The notes under the pieces: generated by a model
Databases searched by the model: none
Seen by the model: only the letters and a program-made list of their open reading frames with translations
What the model was told of the DNA's origin: nothing
Assembly (NCBI GenBank): GCA_017480145.1
Contig: JAFVBF010000017.1
Span: forward strand, 1 to 48,057
DNA: 48,057 nt
Reading direction: 5' to 3'
DNA from: Bacteroidales bacterium
GTDB lineage: Bacteria > Bacteroidota > Bacteroidia > Bacteroidales > P3
Translations under genes and position numbers: made by a program
Shown: positions 15,972 to 25,069 of the stretch, one piece after another
Position numbering within the stretch: the stretch's first letter is position 1
Layout: each line of letters begins with the position of its first letter

Positions 15972-17108
15972 ATGAAGATAATCATTCTTGGAACCGCCCA
16001 CCCCTATCGTGGAGGTCTTTCGGCATTTAACGAGCGGCTGGCTCTCGAATACCAGCAAATGGGGCATGAGGTTGAGATTTACACTTTTACCCTGCAATAT
16101 CCCTCATTTCTATTTCCAGGCAAGACGCAATACAGTGACGACGCTGCCCCCGCAGGGCTGACCATCCACCGCCGCGTAAACTCCTGCAACCCGATGAACT
16201 GGATTAGCGTGGGGCGCGAGATTGCCAAGAAGAGACCCGACATTATGATTACCAAATACTGGCTGCCTTTCATGGCACCATGCTTTGGCACAATAGCCCG
16301 AAGGGTGAAGCGTAACCACCATACACGCACAATCTCGATTTTAGACAACATCATTCCCCACGAGCACCGCATTGGCGACAAGATGTTTTCTCGCTATTTC
16401 GTGGGTGCTACCGACGGATTTGTGGCCATGTCGCACTCGGTGCTGAACGACCTATCGCTCTTCAACAAGCAGAAGCCGCGCGCATTCTGTCCCCATCCCC
16501 TCTACGACCACTATGGCGAACGAATGGATAAAAACGAGGCAAAAACTCTGCTTGGGCTTGATGCAGATACTCACTACGTACTGTTTTTTGGATTCATTCG
16601 GGGATACAAAGGGTTAGACTTGCTCTTCGATGCCTTTTCTGACCAAAGGATGAAAGACCTGAATGTCAAACTCATTGTGGCTGGCGAATTCTACGGTGAC
16701 CCCAAACCCTATATGGAGCAAATCAAGCATTTAGGAATTGCCGACCGAGTGGAGCTGCACACCGACTTTATCCCCGACAGCCGGGTGAACCGCTATTTCT
16801 GCGCCGCCGACATCGTGGCGCAGCCCTATAAAACAGCCACACAGAGCGGAGTGACGCAGGTGGCCTTCCATTTCGAACGCCCCATGCTGGTGACAAATGT
16901 TGGCGGACTGCCCGAAATCGTGCCCGATGGAAAAATCGGCTATGTGGTAGAGCCCGACAAAACAGAAATTGCAAATGCCTTAATCCGCTATTTCGAGCAG
17001 GGAGATGAAGACGCTTTTGTCCAAAACCTCAAAGTTGAAAAGCAAAAATACGCATGGTCGAACATGACCGATGCCATAACCAACCTTTACACACAAATCA
17101 ATCAATGA
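15972..17108 (+). CDS. GT4-family glycosyltransferase
   Basis: 378 residues of GT-B fold. The N-terminal acceptor domain opens with IIILGTAHPYRGGLSAF, with the Gly-rich loop typical of GT4. The C-terminal donor domain has VLFFGFIRGYKGLDLLFDAF (about 196-215), and the EX7E-like region lies in the QSGVTQVAFHFERPMLVTNVGGLPEIV stretch (described here by position, about 288-314). It transfers a sugar to a lipid-linked or LPS acceptor on the cytoplasmic side. The stop overlaps the hddA start in an ATGA. It is first in an operon for GDP-heptose, so heptose is a reasonable donor guess, but the sequence does not show it. Confidence 0.85.
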   Translation: MKIIILGTAHPYRGGLSAFNERLALEYQQMGHEVEIYTFTLQYPSFLFPGKTQYSDDAAPAGLTIHRRVNSCNPMNWISVGREIAKKRPDIMITKYWLPFMAPCFGTIARRVKRNHHTRTISILDNIIPHEHRIGDKMFSRYFVGATDGFVAMSHSVLNDLSLFNKQKPRAFCPHPLYDHYGERMDKNEAKTLLGLDADTHYVLFFGFIRGYKGLDLLFDAFSDQRMKDLNVKLIVAGEFYGDPKPYMEQIKHLGIADRVELHTDFIPDSRVNRYFCAADIVAQPYKTATQSGVTQVAFHFERPMLVTNVGGLPEIVPDGKIGYVVEPDKTEIANALIRYFEQGDEDAFVQNLKVEKQKYAWSNMTDAITNLYTQINQ

Positions 17109-18124
17109 CTATCAGAAGTAAGGCACCATTGCGTCTGGGACTGGCAGGTGGAGGTACTGACGTGTCTCCCTATTCCGACATCTACGGCGGCGCTATCCTC
17201 AATGCCACGATAAGCATGTATGCCCACACAACCCTCATACCTACAGATGATGGCAAGGTAGTGTTCGAGGCTCCGGGAAAGCACCTCCACGAAGAGTATA
17301 CCAACGCCGAACAGGTGGACACCGACGGCTACTTCATTCTCCATAAAGGCGTTTACAACCGCATCGTACGCCAATTCACCCACAAGCCCCTTTCGCTGCG
17401 TATCAGTTCCTATGTTGATGCGCCGGCAGGTTCAGGGCTTGGCACCTCATCAACCCTGGTAGTAAGCATCCTGGGAGCCTATGTGGAATGGCTAAAACTG
17501 CCATTGGGCGAATACGACATCGCCCGCTTGGCCTATGAAATAGAGCGTATCGACCTCGGGTTGTCGGGCGGCAAACAAGACCAATACGCAGCCACTTTCG
17601 GAGGTTTCAATTACATGGAATTTATTGGCGAAAACGTGATAGTCACCCCGCTGCGAATCCGGCAGCGTTATGTGGACGAACTGACGCACAACCTCGTACT
17701 CTACTACACTGACACCAGCCACGTCTCGGCCGAAATCATCGAAGAGCAGCAGAAGAATGTCAAAAGCAAGAATGCCAACTCAATAGAATCCATGCACAAG
17801 GTGAAGGAGCAGGCACTGCTGATGAAAGAGGTACTGCTGAAAGGAGAGATAGACCGTATCGGGGAGATTCTCAACTTCGGCTGGATATACAAGAAACAGA
17901 TGGCCAAAAGCGTCAGCAATGCCCGCATCGATGGATTCTACGATGCCGCCTTGGCAGCAGGAGCCACGGGAGGCAAAATCTCCGGTGCCGGCGGCGGCGG
18001 CTTCATGTTTTTCTATTGCCCCGAGGTGACACGCCATGCCGTGATTGACGCACTGGAGCAAATGGGGGGACAGGTAAAACGATACGAGTTCACCAGCGAA
18101 GGACTCAAGACATGGGCGATGTAA
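17105..18124 (+). CDS. hddA: D-glycero-alpha-D-manno-heptose 7-phosphate kinase (GHMP kinase)
   Basis: 339 residues from ATG 17105, which overlaps the GT4 stop by 4 bp (ATGA). The N-terminus RSKAPLRLGLAGGGTDV is the HddA signature, and the GHMP phosphate-binding loop PAGSGLGTSST is at about 104-114. The C-terminal GGKISGAGGGGFMFF (near 290-305) is the third GHMP motif. The enzyme adds a 1-phosphate to heptose 7-phosphate in GDP-D-glycero-alpha-D-manno-heptose synthesis. gmhA and hddC follow, which makes the assignment firm. Confidence 0.9.
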   Translation: MTIRSKAPLRLGLAGGGTDVSPYSDIYGGAILNATISMYAHTTLIPTDDGKVVFEAPGKHLHEEYTNAEQVDTDGYFILHKGVYNRIVRQFTHKPLSLRISSYVDAPAGSGLGTSSTLVVSILGAYVEWLKLPLGEYDIARLAYEIERIDLGLSGGKQDQYAATFGGFNYMEFIGENVIVTPLRIRQRYVDELTHNLVLYYTDTSHVSAEIIEEQQKNVKSKNANSIESMHKVKEQALLMKEVLLKGEIDRIGEILNFGWIYKKQMAKSVSNARIDGFYDAALAAGATGGKISGAGGGGFMFFYCPEVTRHAVIDALEQMGGQVKRYEFTSEGLKTWAM

Positions 18125-18165
18125 AGGCATCGACAAAGTTCAACATATACAACGATTATTGACCG

Positions 18166-18744
18166 ATGAATCGTATTCAAGAGGCTATACAGCAGAGCAT
18201 CGACATAAAAAATGCCTTACTGGGCAATGCCGAAATGCTCAACAAAATTCAGCAGACGGCAGACATCATAACTAAATCACTCCAACTGGGTGGCAAAATA
18301 CATTTCTGCGGCAATGGCGGCAGTGCTGCCGACGCACAGCATCTGGCGGCAGAACTGAGCGGACGTTTCTACTTCGACCGTCCGCCGCTCAACGCCGAAG
18401 CACTGCATTGCAACTCTTCATACCTTACAGCCGTGGCCAACGACTATGGCTACGACTTGGTCTATGCTCGCCTCATCCGTGGCACAGGGAAGCAAGGCGA
18501 CGTACTTATAGGAATCTCCACCTCGGGCAATTCAACCAACATTTTGAAGGCTTACGAGGTCTGCCGCGAAAAGGGCATCAGCACGGTCTCGCTTACAGGT
18601 GCTACAGGTGGAAAAATGAAAGACCTGAGCGACCTGCTGCTCAATGTGCCCTCCACAGATACCCCTCGCATCCAAGAAGCACACATCATGCTGGGACACA
18701 TCATCTGCGAGTTGGTTGAAACAAAACTATTTGGCCGCAAATGA
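18166..18744 (+). CDS. gmhA: sedoheptulose 7-phosphate isomerase
   Basis: 192 residues, as expected for GmhA, a tetrameric SIS-domain isomerase making D-glycero-D-manno-heptose 7-phosphate. The phosphate-binding loop GNGGSAADAQHLAAELSGRF is at about 48-67 and includes the catalytic-site His and Glu region. A second SIS motif, ISTSGNSTNIL, lies near 118-128, and QEAHIMLGHIICE near the end carries the other conserved His. It starts 41 bp after hddA and overlaps hddC by 4 bp. Confidence 0.95.
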   Translation: MNRIQEAIQQSIDIKNALLGNAEMLNKIQQTADIITKSLQLGGKIHFCGNGGSAADAQHLAAELSGRFYFDRPPLNAEALHCNSSYLTAVANDYGYDLVYARLIRGTGKQGDVLIGISTSGNSTNILKAYEVCREKGISTVSLTGATGGKMKDLSDLLLNVPSTDTPRIQEAHIMLGHIICELVETKLFGRK

Positions 18745-19484
18745 GAGAAGCCGTGGTTTTGGCTGGCGGCTTTGGCACACGTCTCAGCCACATCGTTAGC
18801 GAGGTTCCCAAGCCCATGGCGCCCGTAGCGGGTCGTCCCTTTCTTTGCTATTTGTTGGACTACCTGCATCGGAACGGCTTCGAACATGTGATTCTTTCCA
18901 CGGGCTATATGCACGAAAAGATTGAAGACTATTTCGGTACGGAATACCATGGCATCAGACTCTCCTACGCCCGTGAGACCAACCCGCTCGGCACCGGAGG
19001 AGGGATACTCAACGCCTTGCTGCACTGCCAAACAGACAACGTGGTAGTTCTCAATGGAGACACACTGTTTTTGGTTGATATGGACGGCCTACTCAATTTC
19101 CATACCGAACATCATCCCCTGCTGACGCTGGTGTTACGCAAGGTTGACAACGTATCTCGCTACGGGGCTGTCTGCTGCAACGAGCAGCACCAGATAGTGT
19201 CCTTTCTCGAAAAAAATGCCACCACAGAGGCCGGTTTCATCAATGGCGGTATCTATGTTTTGAATAAGTCTCTTTTCGAAGGCTTTCGACTTGGCGACCG
19301 ATTCTCTTTCGAAACCGACATCCTTCAGTCCCGCTACAGCCAGACCCCTTTCTTTGGCTATTCTTCCAATGCCTATTTCATTGACATAGGCATACCCGAA
19401 GATTATTATCGAGCCCAAGAGGAGTTTCCACGAGTCTATTCGCTGCCCAACGATAATGTACGAGAGGACAGGAGCCTGTCATAG
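18741..19484 (+). CDS. hddC: D-glycero-alpha-D-manno-heptose 1-phosphate guanylyltransferase-like nucleotidyltransferase
   Basis: 247 residues. The nucleotidyltransferase signature LAGGFGTRL is at 7-15, followed by EVPKPMAPVAGRPFL. A metal-binding LNGDTLF lies near residue 100 and an FINGGIYVL segment near 165, as in HddC and RmlA-type enzymes. The start overlaps the gmhA stop (ATGA). With gmhA and hddA upstream, transfer of GMP to heptose 1-phosphate is the expected reaction. The fourth enzyme of the path, the bisphosphatase GmhB, is not in the window. The last 49 bp overlap the convergent T9SS plug gene. Confidence 0.88.
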   Translation: MREAVVLAGGFGTRLSHIVSEVPKPMAPVAGRPFLCYLLDYLHRNGFEHVILSTGYMHEKIEDYFGTEYHGIRLSYARETNPLGTGGGILNALLHCQTDNVVVLNGDTLFLVDMDGLLNFHTEHHPLLTLVLRKVDNVSRYGAVCCNEQHQIVSFLEKNATTEAGFINGGIYVLNKSLFEGFRLGDRFSFETDILQSRYSQTPFFGYSSNAYFIDIGIPEDYYRAQEEFPRVYSLPNDNVREDRSLS

Positions 19485-20713
19485 CGATCGCCGGGAGCCC
19501 GATAGTAAACATAGAGGTGGTAGTCATTGGGAGTCTCTATGTGGTCGCCTTCGAGGGTGGCAGTGAGTCCTACAGTTTCTCCTGTCGGGCAGAAAAGAAT
19601 CTGGTAGGAGTAATAGCCCTGTTTAAGCAGTAGGCGAAGTGTATAAGCCTTGTATTGCGGCTGCCACTCCATACGGCTGTATTCATCCATACGCCACTGT
19701 GTCAGCCCCCCTACTACATGCACGCTTCCATTCAGATAAGGCCGCGACATGGGAAGGCTGATGTTCACCCATGCATATTCCGATTCAACCTGTGGATTGC
19801 TGCGATCCCACGCATTGATTTTGAATCCTCCGTTGAGGCCGGGCTGAGCCGTGTAGTGCTGGCGGCTGCGATCCTCTTCAGGACGCAGTATGGCGAAAAA
19901 CTCACCTCCAAAGCGTTCCATTCGCAGCACGTTGTACATGGACCCTCGCAGATTGCTAAAGTCAAAATAGCGGAAACTATTGCCCCCCGCAAACACATTC
20001 TCGGGTTTCCACCGATAACAAAGCTTGCTGCCTGAGTAGCTGGAAAAAGGCAGCACTCGCTGATTGTCGAGTCGACCATTCTGCTGCAAATAGAGTTTTA
20101 AGTATGTGGGAGTGAACGAAAACGGAAGATAGCTGCCAAAGACCAAGTCGGGTTTCTGCTCCAGTGCCACATTAACCTCCTGATCTTCCTGAATACGCAT
20201 CCCGGAAGTGGGACGCACGATTTCGAGCGAAGGGTTGAGCAACTCTTCCGAGATACGAAAACGACAAGTGAGAACGATGCTGTCTGGGTCGTCTTGCAGG
20301 CGCACAATGAGGGCGTAATTGCCCGAGAGCAGGAGCGTCATGCCCGCAGCAGGGATGGCAGCCTTGTAGTTATAATAGGGCTGAAGGGTAGTCAGCGAAG
20401 GCGTGTAGTCATCGATAAGAGCATCGTCGATGCCAGACAGATACTCGTAGCTCTCCAAATCATCGAGCCGCCACTCTGCATCACAGTGCCGCAGCGTATA
20501 GCGGAACGTTGTCGGCTCCTCGGCAAGGAGGTCGAAACGCAACTGTAACCGATCGTTGCTACCCAGCAGCATGACAGGCACTTCCTGGTCAATGCCGCTA
20601 CGATAGAGCGTCACAGTCTTTATTTCATTACTCCATACGGAATCATGGATTACCTGCGCATGCAATGAGAAGACGCACATTGCCGTAAATATCAGCACGA
20701 AAAGAGATTTCAT
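19436..20713 (-). CDS. type IX secretion system plug-domain protein (DUF5103)
   Basis: 425 residues from ATG 20713; a GTG 17 codons upstream is less likely because the -7 box would lie inside it. A signal peptide covers about residues 1-19 (ending FSLHAQ). The first half has the family pattern LRFDLL, then YTLRHCDAEWRLDDLESYEYLSG, then a Tyr-rich YYNYKAAIP. This is the N-terminal plug domain of DUF5103 proteins, which occlude the SprA translocon pore in T9SS. A C-terminal immunoglobulin-like part follows. Its presence agrees with the T9SS-type cargo at 23106 and 31053. The -7 box ends 4 nt before the ATG. Confidence 0.8.
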   Translation of the reverse strand: MKSLFVLIFTAMCVFSLHAQVIHDSVWSNEIKTVTLYRSGIDQEVPVMLLGSNDRLQLRFDLLAEEPTTFRYTLRHCDAEWRLDDLESYEYLSGIDDALIDDYTPSLTTLQPYYNYKAAIPAAGMTLLLSGNYALIVRLQDDPDSIVLTCRFRISEELLNPSLEIVRPTSGMRIQEDQEVNVALEQKPDLVFGSYLPFSFTPTYLKLYLQQNGRLDNQRVLPFSSYSGSKLCYRWKPENVFAGGNSFRYFDFSNLRGSMYNVLRMERFGGEFFAILRPEEDRSRQHYTAQPGLNGGFKINAWDRSNPQVESEYAWVNISLPMSRPYLNGSVHVVGGLTQWRMDEYSRMEWQPQYKAYTLRLLLKQGYYSYQILFCPTGETVGLTATLEGDHIETPNDYHLYVYYRAPGDRYDRLLSSRTLSLGSE

Positions 20714-20717
20714 ACCG

Positions 20718-20725
20718 CAAAGATA
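20718..20725 (-). promoter_or_regulatory. -7 box for the T9SS plug gene
   Basis: On the minus strand this reads TATCTTTG-C, then GGT, then the ATG at 20713. Only four nucleotides separate the box from the start codon, so the transcript would begin at or within a base or two of the ATG. Confidence 0.55.
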
Positions 20726-20736
20726 GTAATTTTTTG

Positions 20737-20744
20737 TATTTTTG
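20737..20744 (+). promoter_or_regulatory. -7 box for miaB
   Basis: TATTTTTG-C on the plus strand, 25 nt before the miaB ATG at 20770. It lies 11 bp from the divergent minus-strand box at 20718-20725, so the two promoters overlap and probably cannot be used at the same moment. Confidence 0.55.
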
Positions 20745-20769
20745 CCATTTACTTTTATCAGCACCGTCT

Positions 20770-22098
20770 ATGATGAATAGAATCTATATAGAAAGTTACG
20801 GATGCCAAATGAACCTGGCCGACAGCGAGGTGGTGGTCTCCATACTGCAGAAAGAAGGCTACGAACGCGTTGAAGAGATAGAGCAGGCCGACTTCGTAAT
20901 GATCAACACCTGTGCCATACGAGACAATGCCGAACAGCGCATCCGCAAACGTGTGCGCGAACTGAGAGCACTGCAAGGCCGCCATCCGCAGTTGCGCATA
21001 GGCATTCTGGGGTGCATGGCAGAACGGCTGCAAAGCCAGCTGATGGCCGAGGAGGACAACGTGAGTTTCGTAGTTGGTCCCGATGCCTACCGCCGTATGC
21101 CCGAGATTCTGAAGCAAGTGCGACAGGGCAGCCGCACGGCAGACACAGAGCTAAGCACTGAAGAGACCTATGCCGACATCGAACCAGTGCGCCTGCACAG
21201 CAATGGCATCTCGGCCTTTATTTCCATCATGAGGGGATGCCAAAACTACTGTGCCTACTGCGTGGTCCCCTACACCCGTGGCCGCGAGCGGAGCCGCGAC
21301 CCAGAAACCATCGTTCACGAGGCTCGCACCCTTTTTGAAAGGGGTTATAAGGAGGTGACTTTGCTGGGGCAGAACGTAAACTCCTACCGTTACAAAAACA
21401 CCGATGGCAGCACGACCTCGTTCCCACAACTAATGGAACAGGTGGCACTCATCAGCCCGCTGCTGCGTGTGCGCTTTGCCACATCCCATCCCAAAGACCT
21501 GTCCGACGAACTGCTGCAAGTCATGGCACGCCACGACAACATCTGCAAGTGCATTCATCTGCCCGTTCAGAGCGGCAGCAACCGGATGCTGAAACTGATG
21601 AACCGCCACTACACGGCAGAATGGTATCTCGACCGTGTGGCCGCCATCCGTCACTATCTGCCCGAATGCTCCATCACCACCGACGTCATTGCAGGTTTCT
21701 GCACCGAGACCGAAGAGGACCACCAGGCCACGCTCGAAATGTTTCGCACGGTACGCTACGACTATGCCTATATGTTCAAATTCTCCATGCGCCCCGACAC
21801 TTTCGCCCACAAGCACATGGTGGACGATATTGACGAACGGGAGAAAACCCGGCGTCTGGAGGAAATCATCGCCCTGCAAGGACAGATAGCGCTCGAAAAC
21901 AACCAGAAAGAAATAGGCCGCACCTATGAAATCCTGGTGGAAGGAACCTCGCACCGCAGCGACAAGCAACTCTTTGGCCGCAACAGTCAGAACAAGGTCA
22001 TCGTTTTCGACCGCGAGGAGGTGAAGCCCGGCGAATACGTGCGCGTAGAGGTGACCGACTGCACCGCAGCCACCCTCAAGGGACGACTGGTGAAATAA
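20770..22098 (+). CDS. miaB: tRNA-2-methylthio-N6-dimethylallyladenosine synthase
   Basis: 442 residues from ATG 20770 (a second ATG follows at once). The N-terminal domain holds the three Cys of the auxiliary 4Fe-4S cluster: Cys12 in YGCQMN, Cys48 and Cys82. The radical SAM triad is Cys157, Cys161 and Cys164 in RGCQNYCAYCVVPYTRGRERSR (described by position). A TRAM domain closes the protein. The enzyme adds a methylthio group to i6A37 in tRNAs reading UNN codons. The opening CQMNLADSE and length fit MiaB rather than RimO or MtaB. Confidence 0.95.
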   Translation: MMNRIYIESYGCQMNLADSEVVVSILQKEGYERVEEIEQADFVMINTCAIRDNAEQRIRKRVRELRALQGRHPQLRIGILGCMAERLQSQLMAEEDNVSFVVGPDAYRRMPEILKQVRQGSRTADTELSTEETYADIEPVRLHSNGISAFISIMRGCQNYCAYCVVPYTRGRERSRDPETIVHEARTLFERGYKEVTLLGQNVNSYRYKNTDGSTTSFPQLMEQVALISPLLRVRFATSHPKDLSDELLQVMARHDNICKCIHLPVQSGSNRMLKLMNRHYTAEWYLDRVAAIRHYLPECSITTDVIAGFCTETEEDHQATLEMFRTVRYDYAYMFKFSMRPDTFAHKHMVDDIDEREKTRRLEEIIALQGQIALENNQKEIGRTYEILVEGTSHRSDKQLFGRNSQNKVIVFDREEVKPGEYVRVEVTDCTAATLKGRLVK

Positions 22099-22179
22099 CA
22101 TGAAACGCCGCAGCCAAAGGTGGCGGCAGGGCTGACACCAGCTGCCAGCAACCTCTTTTTAGAATTTGTTTTTCATAAA

Positions 22180-23079
22180 ATGAGCAAGAGTTTTTTTCAA
22201 AAGCACCCCCTGACAAAGCACCTGCTGCTAATGCTGGCAGCCTGTGTGGCTATCGTGGGGCTACTGTTTCTCTTCATCAAGATTTACTCACGGCACGGAG
22301 AGGTCTATGAGATTCCCGACCTGACCATGCAGAGCATCAACGACATTTGCGCCCACAATGTTCTGGAGTTACAATTCGTCGTCATGGACTCCATCTATCG
22401 CGAGGGAGAGGCTGGCGGCCTGATTCTGACACAAGAACCCAAGGCAGGGGCCATCATCAAGAAAGGGCGCAAGGTCTATGTAATGGTCACAGCCTACATG
22501 CCAGATGATGCCGTAGTGCCCGACATCACCGGCGGCGTAACGCTACGCACGGCAATCTCCCAACTGGAGAGCGTGGGGCTCAAAGGCGGCACACTGACCT
22601 TTGTGGATAGCCCGTTCCGCAATACCATCGTGGAAATGAAATATAACGGAAGACTACTCAATCCTGGCGAACGGCTGACCAACGGGGCCAAGATTGACCT
22701 TGTGGTCGGCATTGGCGACGAACCCGACAAAGCCTATAGCATCGTGCCTTTCGTCATCGGAAAGAAAGCCGAGCGCGTCCACCGCGAGATTCTTTCGGCC
22801 TCCTTCAACATTGGCATTGAAAACTATGAGGGAGTCAAAAATCGCAATACCGCAGTGGTGTACAAGCAAGAACCCAACTATAACGGAGTCTCCCGACTGG
22901 AGTTTGGCTCACGGGTCAACCTCTGGTATTGCGATGCCGACGAACAAAAGATTAACAAAATGGTGAATGACTTCAGAGTCGATTCCTCCACGATTGACAA
23001 TACCGCTCCCTATCCCTCGTCATCTTCCATCGAATGGGGCATAGACGACACCTTCGAGGACGAAGGTCTCTCGTGGTAG
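22180..23079 (+). CDS. PASTA-domain membrane protein
   Basis: 299 residues from ATG 22180. A cytoplasmic N-terminus of about 20 residues and one membrane helix (about 18-41) lead to an extracytoplasmic region with three PASTA domains (about 48-110, 117-185, 190-260). PASTA signatures include EIPDLTMQSIND and VPDITGGVTLRTAI. No kinase or transpeptidase domain is attached. Such stand-alone PASTA proteins are common in Bacteroidota and are thought to bind cell-wall material, which is not proven here. It sits upstream of a T9SS cargo gene and an RluD-type gene, an order I have seen in this phylum. Confidence 0.85.
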   Translation: MSKSFFQKHPLTKHLLLMLAACVAIVGLLFLFIKIYSRHGEVYEIPDLTMQSINDICAHNVLELQFVVMDSIYREGEAGGLILTQEPKAGAIIKKGRKVYVMVTAYMPDDAVVPDITGGVTLRTAISQLESVGLKGGTLTFVDSPFRNTIVEMKYNGRLLNPGERLTNGAKIDLVVGIGDEPDKAYSIVPFVIGKKAERVHREILSASFNIGIENYEGVKNRNTAVVYKQEPNYNGVSRLEFGSRVNLWYCDADEQKINKMVNDFRVDSSTIDNTAPYPSSSSIEWGIDDTFEDEGLSW

Positions 23080-23105
23080 GAGGAATCCACAAGAATATTA
23101 GCCCC

Positions 23106-25004
23106 ATGAGACGAGCGTTGTTCTGCTTTCTATGTCTGTCCGTCTGGATTGGTTCCTTCCTGTACGCACAGGAAGTGTTGCTCCCGTTGCAATACGGCCC
23201 CGCAGCCCCCTCGGGCGGTCGTCACGCCAAGGGAGAAGCCACTGCATTGACACTGCCGTTCTTTGACGACTTTGCCAATTACGAGGGCATACCCATGCCC
23301 GACCGATGGATTTCGGCAGGTGGTTGGGTGGACAAGGCTTTCGCCGCCAACCCGCCAACAGTGGGGATGCTGACGCTTGATGCCATCAATGCCGATGGGC
23401 GATTGTATGCCGATGGATCCTCCACACTGCCTTTTCCTGCCGACACCGTAACATCAAGGCCCCTACGACTTGACTCACTACAGTCTCCCGTAGCACGAAG
23501 GATATTGACCTCCGACTCAGTGGCAATCAGTTTCTTCTATCTTCCGGGAGGCGGCAGCGGCAATATGTGGATGCGCTCAGGCGATACACCAGAGACAGCC
23601 GACTCTCTGGTGCTTGAATTTTACGATTCCGATGCCGACCAATGGAACGTGGTGTGGTCTGCCACCGGCACATGCGTAGACAGCCTGCTATCACGCACAG
23701 GGCGCGACTGGCAATATGCCTATGTACCCATAAACGACGACAAATATCTACGCAAAGACTTCCAATTCCGTTTCCGAAACTATTGCAGCCTGGACAATAT
23801 AGTTGAGGCGGGATATGTAGGCAATTGTGACCAATGGCACATCGACTATGTCTATCTTGACTACAATCGGACGCGGGGATACTACTACACCCGCGACGTA
23901 GCCTTTGTGGCACCAGCACCCTCATTGCTGCGCAATTATCAGGCCATGCCCGCACGTCAGTTTCGAACATCCGAAATGGCCTCGCATATTGACATCGCCA
24001 TCACCAACCGATTTCAAGAAGAGCTCTCGGCACACTATCTATATTACGAAGACAATGGCTATCTGACGGCCTACGACGGCGGCGTTGACAACATTGGGCC
24101 CTATCTCTTCACGGGCAGCTATCAGACTGCCACAAGTCAGGCTCAACCTACAATTACAGGCAGTTTCCCAGAGGATGGCATTCCCCGCTGCTACCACATC
24201 ACGCATATCGTGACGGAAGGTGTCGGAGGCGATGCCTTCGCACAGAACGACACCCTGCGCTTCGACCAGCACATAGAGGACTACTACGCCTATGACGATG
24301 GCTCGGCCGAGAATGGCTATGGGGTCTATGCATCATCGGGCAGTGCCTTCATTGCCTCACGTTTTTCGCTCAACCAAGCCGACTCACTGTCTGCCATAAG
24401 CATCTGTTTCAACCGCACCCGAGGGGCTGAAAACGAGCAGATGATGTTCTATATCTGCGTGTGGGATGACGACCATGGACAGCCGGGCAGACTCCTTTAC
24501 AGAGATGCCTCGTTTCGCCGACCACAATTTAACGGAGTGAACAAATCCTACCGCTACATATTAGACAAGATTGTAAACGTCGAAGGCATCATATATATAG
24601 GCATAGAACAAGTTTCGTCGGGCATCATCAACATCGGAATGGACCGCAACAACGATGCTTCGCAGCACACTTTCTATAATGTCGGAGGCGTTTGGAGCGG
24701 GTCGTTTCTTGCAGGAGCATTGATGATGCGCCCCTATTTCGGGGTCAAAGCCACGACCGGCATTCTCCAAGCCCATACTGACCGCAAGAAACTCTCAGTC
24801 TATCCAAATCCCGCTGTCGATATCCTGTCCATCAACGGAGCAGCCCCGGGAGACCTCAAACAACTCTTCTCTCTGACAGGTAACAAAATGATAGAAACGA
24901 CAGCCAATCAGATGCAGGTATCTCATCTTCCCGCAGGAGTCTATCTACTCCGCATACTGTCATCAGGAAATACCTATAGCACGAAAGTCATCATTCAACC
25001 ATAA
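23106..25004 (+). CDS. secreted protein with a T9SS type A sorting domain
   Basis: 632 residues from ATG 23106. A signal peptide covers about residues 1-21 (ending FLYAQ). The bulk has no recognised enzyme motif; it contains beta-rich segments with conserved Trp, Tyr and Asp-rich turns (for example DDGSAENGYGVY near 398). The last 70 residues form a classical T9SS tail: KLSVYPNPAVD, a central FSLTGN, HLPAGVYLL and a final TYSTKVIIQP. It is therefore exported across the outer membrane by T9SS and anchored or released. Its function is unknown. It lies 26 bp after the PASTA gene and may be co-transcribed. Confidence 0.85.
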   Translation: MRRALFCFLCLSVWIGSFLYAQEVLLPLQYGPAAPSGGRHAKGEATALTLPFFDDFANYEGIPMPDRWISAGGWVDKAFAANPPTVGMLTLDAINADGRLYADGSSTLPFPADTVTSRPLRLDSLQSPVARRILTSDSVAISFFYLPGGGSGNMWMRSGDTPETADSLVLEFYDSDADQWNVVWSATGTCVDSLLSRTGRDWQYAYVPINDDKYLRKDFQFRFRNYCSLDNIVEAGYVGNCDQWHIDYVYLDYNRTRGYYYTRDVAFVAPAPSLLRNYQAMPARQFRTSEMASHIDIAITNRFQEELSAHYLYYEDNGYLTAYDGGVDNIGPYLFTGSYQTATSQAQPTITGSFPEDGIPRCYHITHIVTEGVGGDAFAQNDTLRFDQHIEDYYAYDDGSAENGYGVYASSGSAFIASRFSLNQADSLSAISICFNRTRGAENEQMMFYICVWDDDHGQPGRLLYRDASFRRPQFNGVNKSYRYILDKIVNVEGIIYIGIEQVSSGIINIGMDRNNDASQHTFYNVGGVWSGSFLAGALMMRPYFGVKATTGILQAHTDRKKLSVYPNPAVDILSINGAAPGDLKQLFSLTGNKMIETTANQMQVSHLPAGVYLLRILSSGNTYSTKVIIQP

Positions 25005-25069
25005 CCCTAAAAACGGAGATGAACGTGTTTAACCTCCAGTCATAGCCATAATCGACCCCATATCATCCC

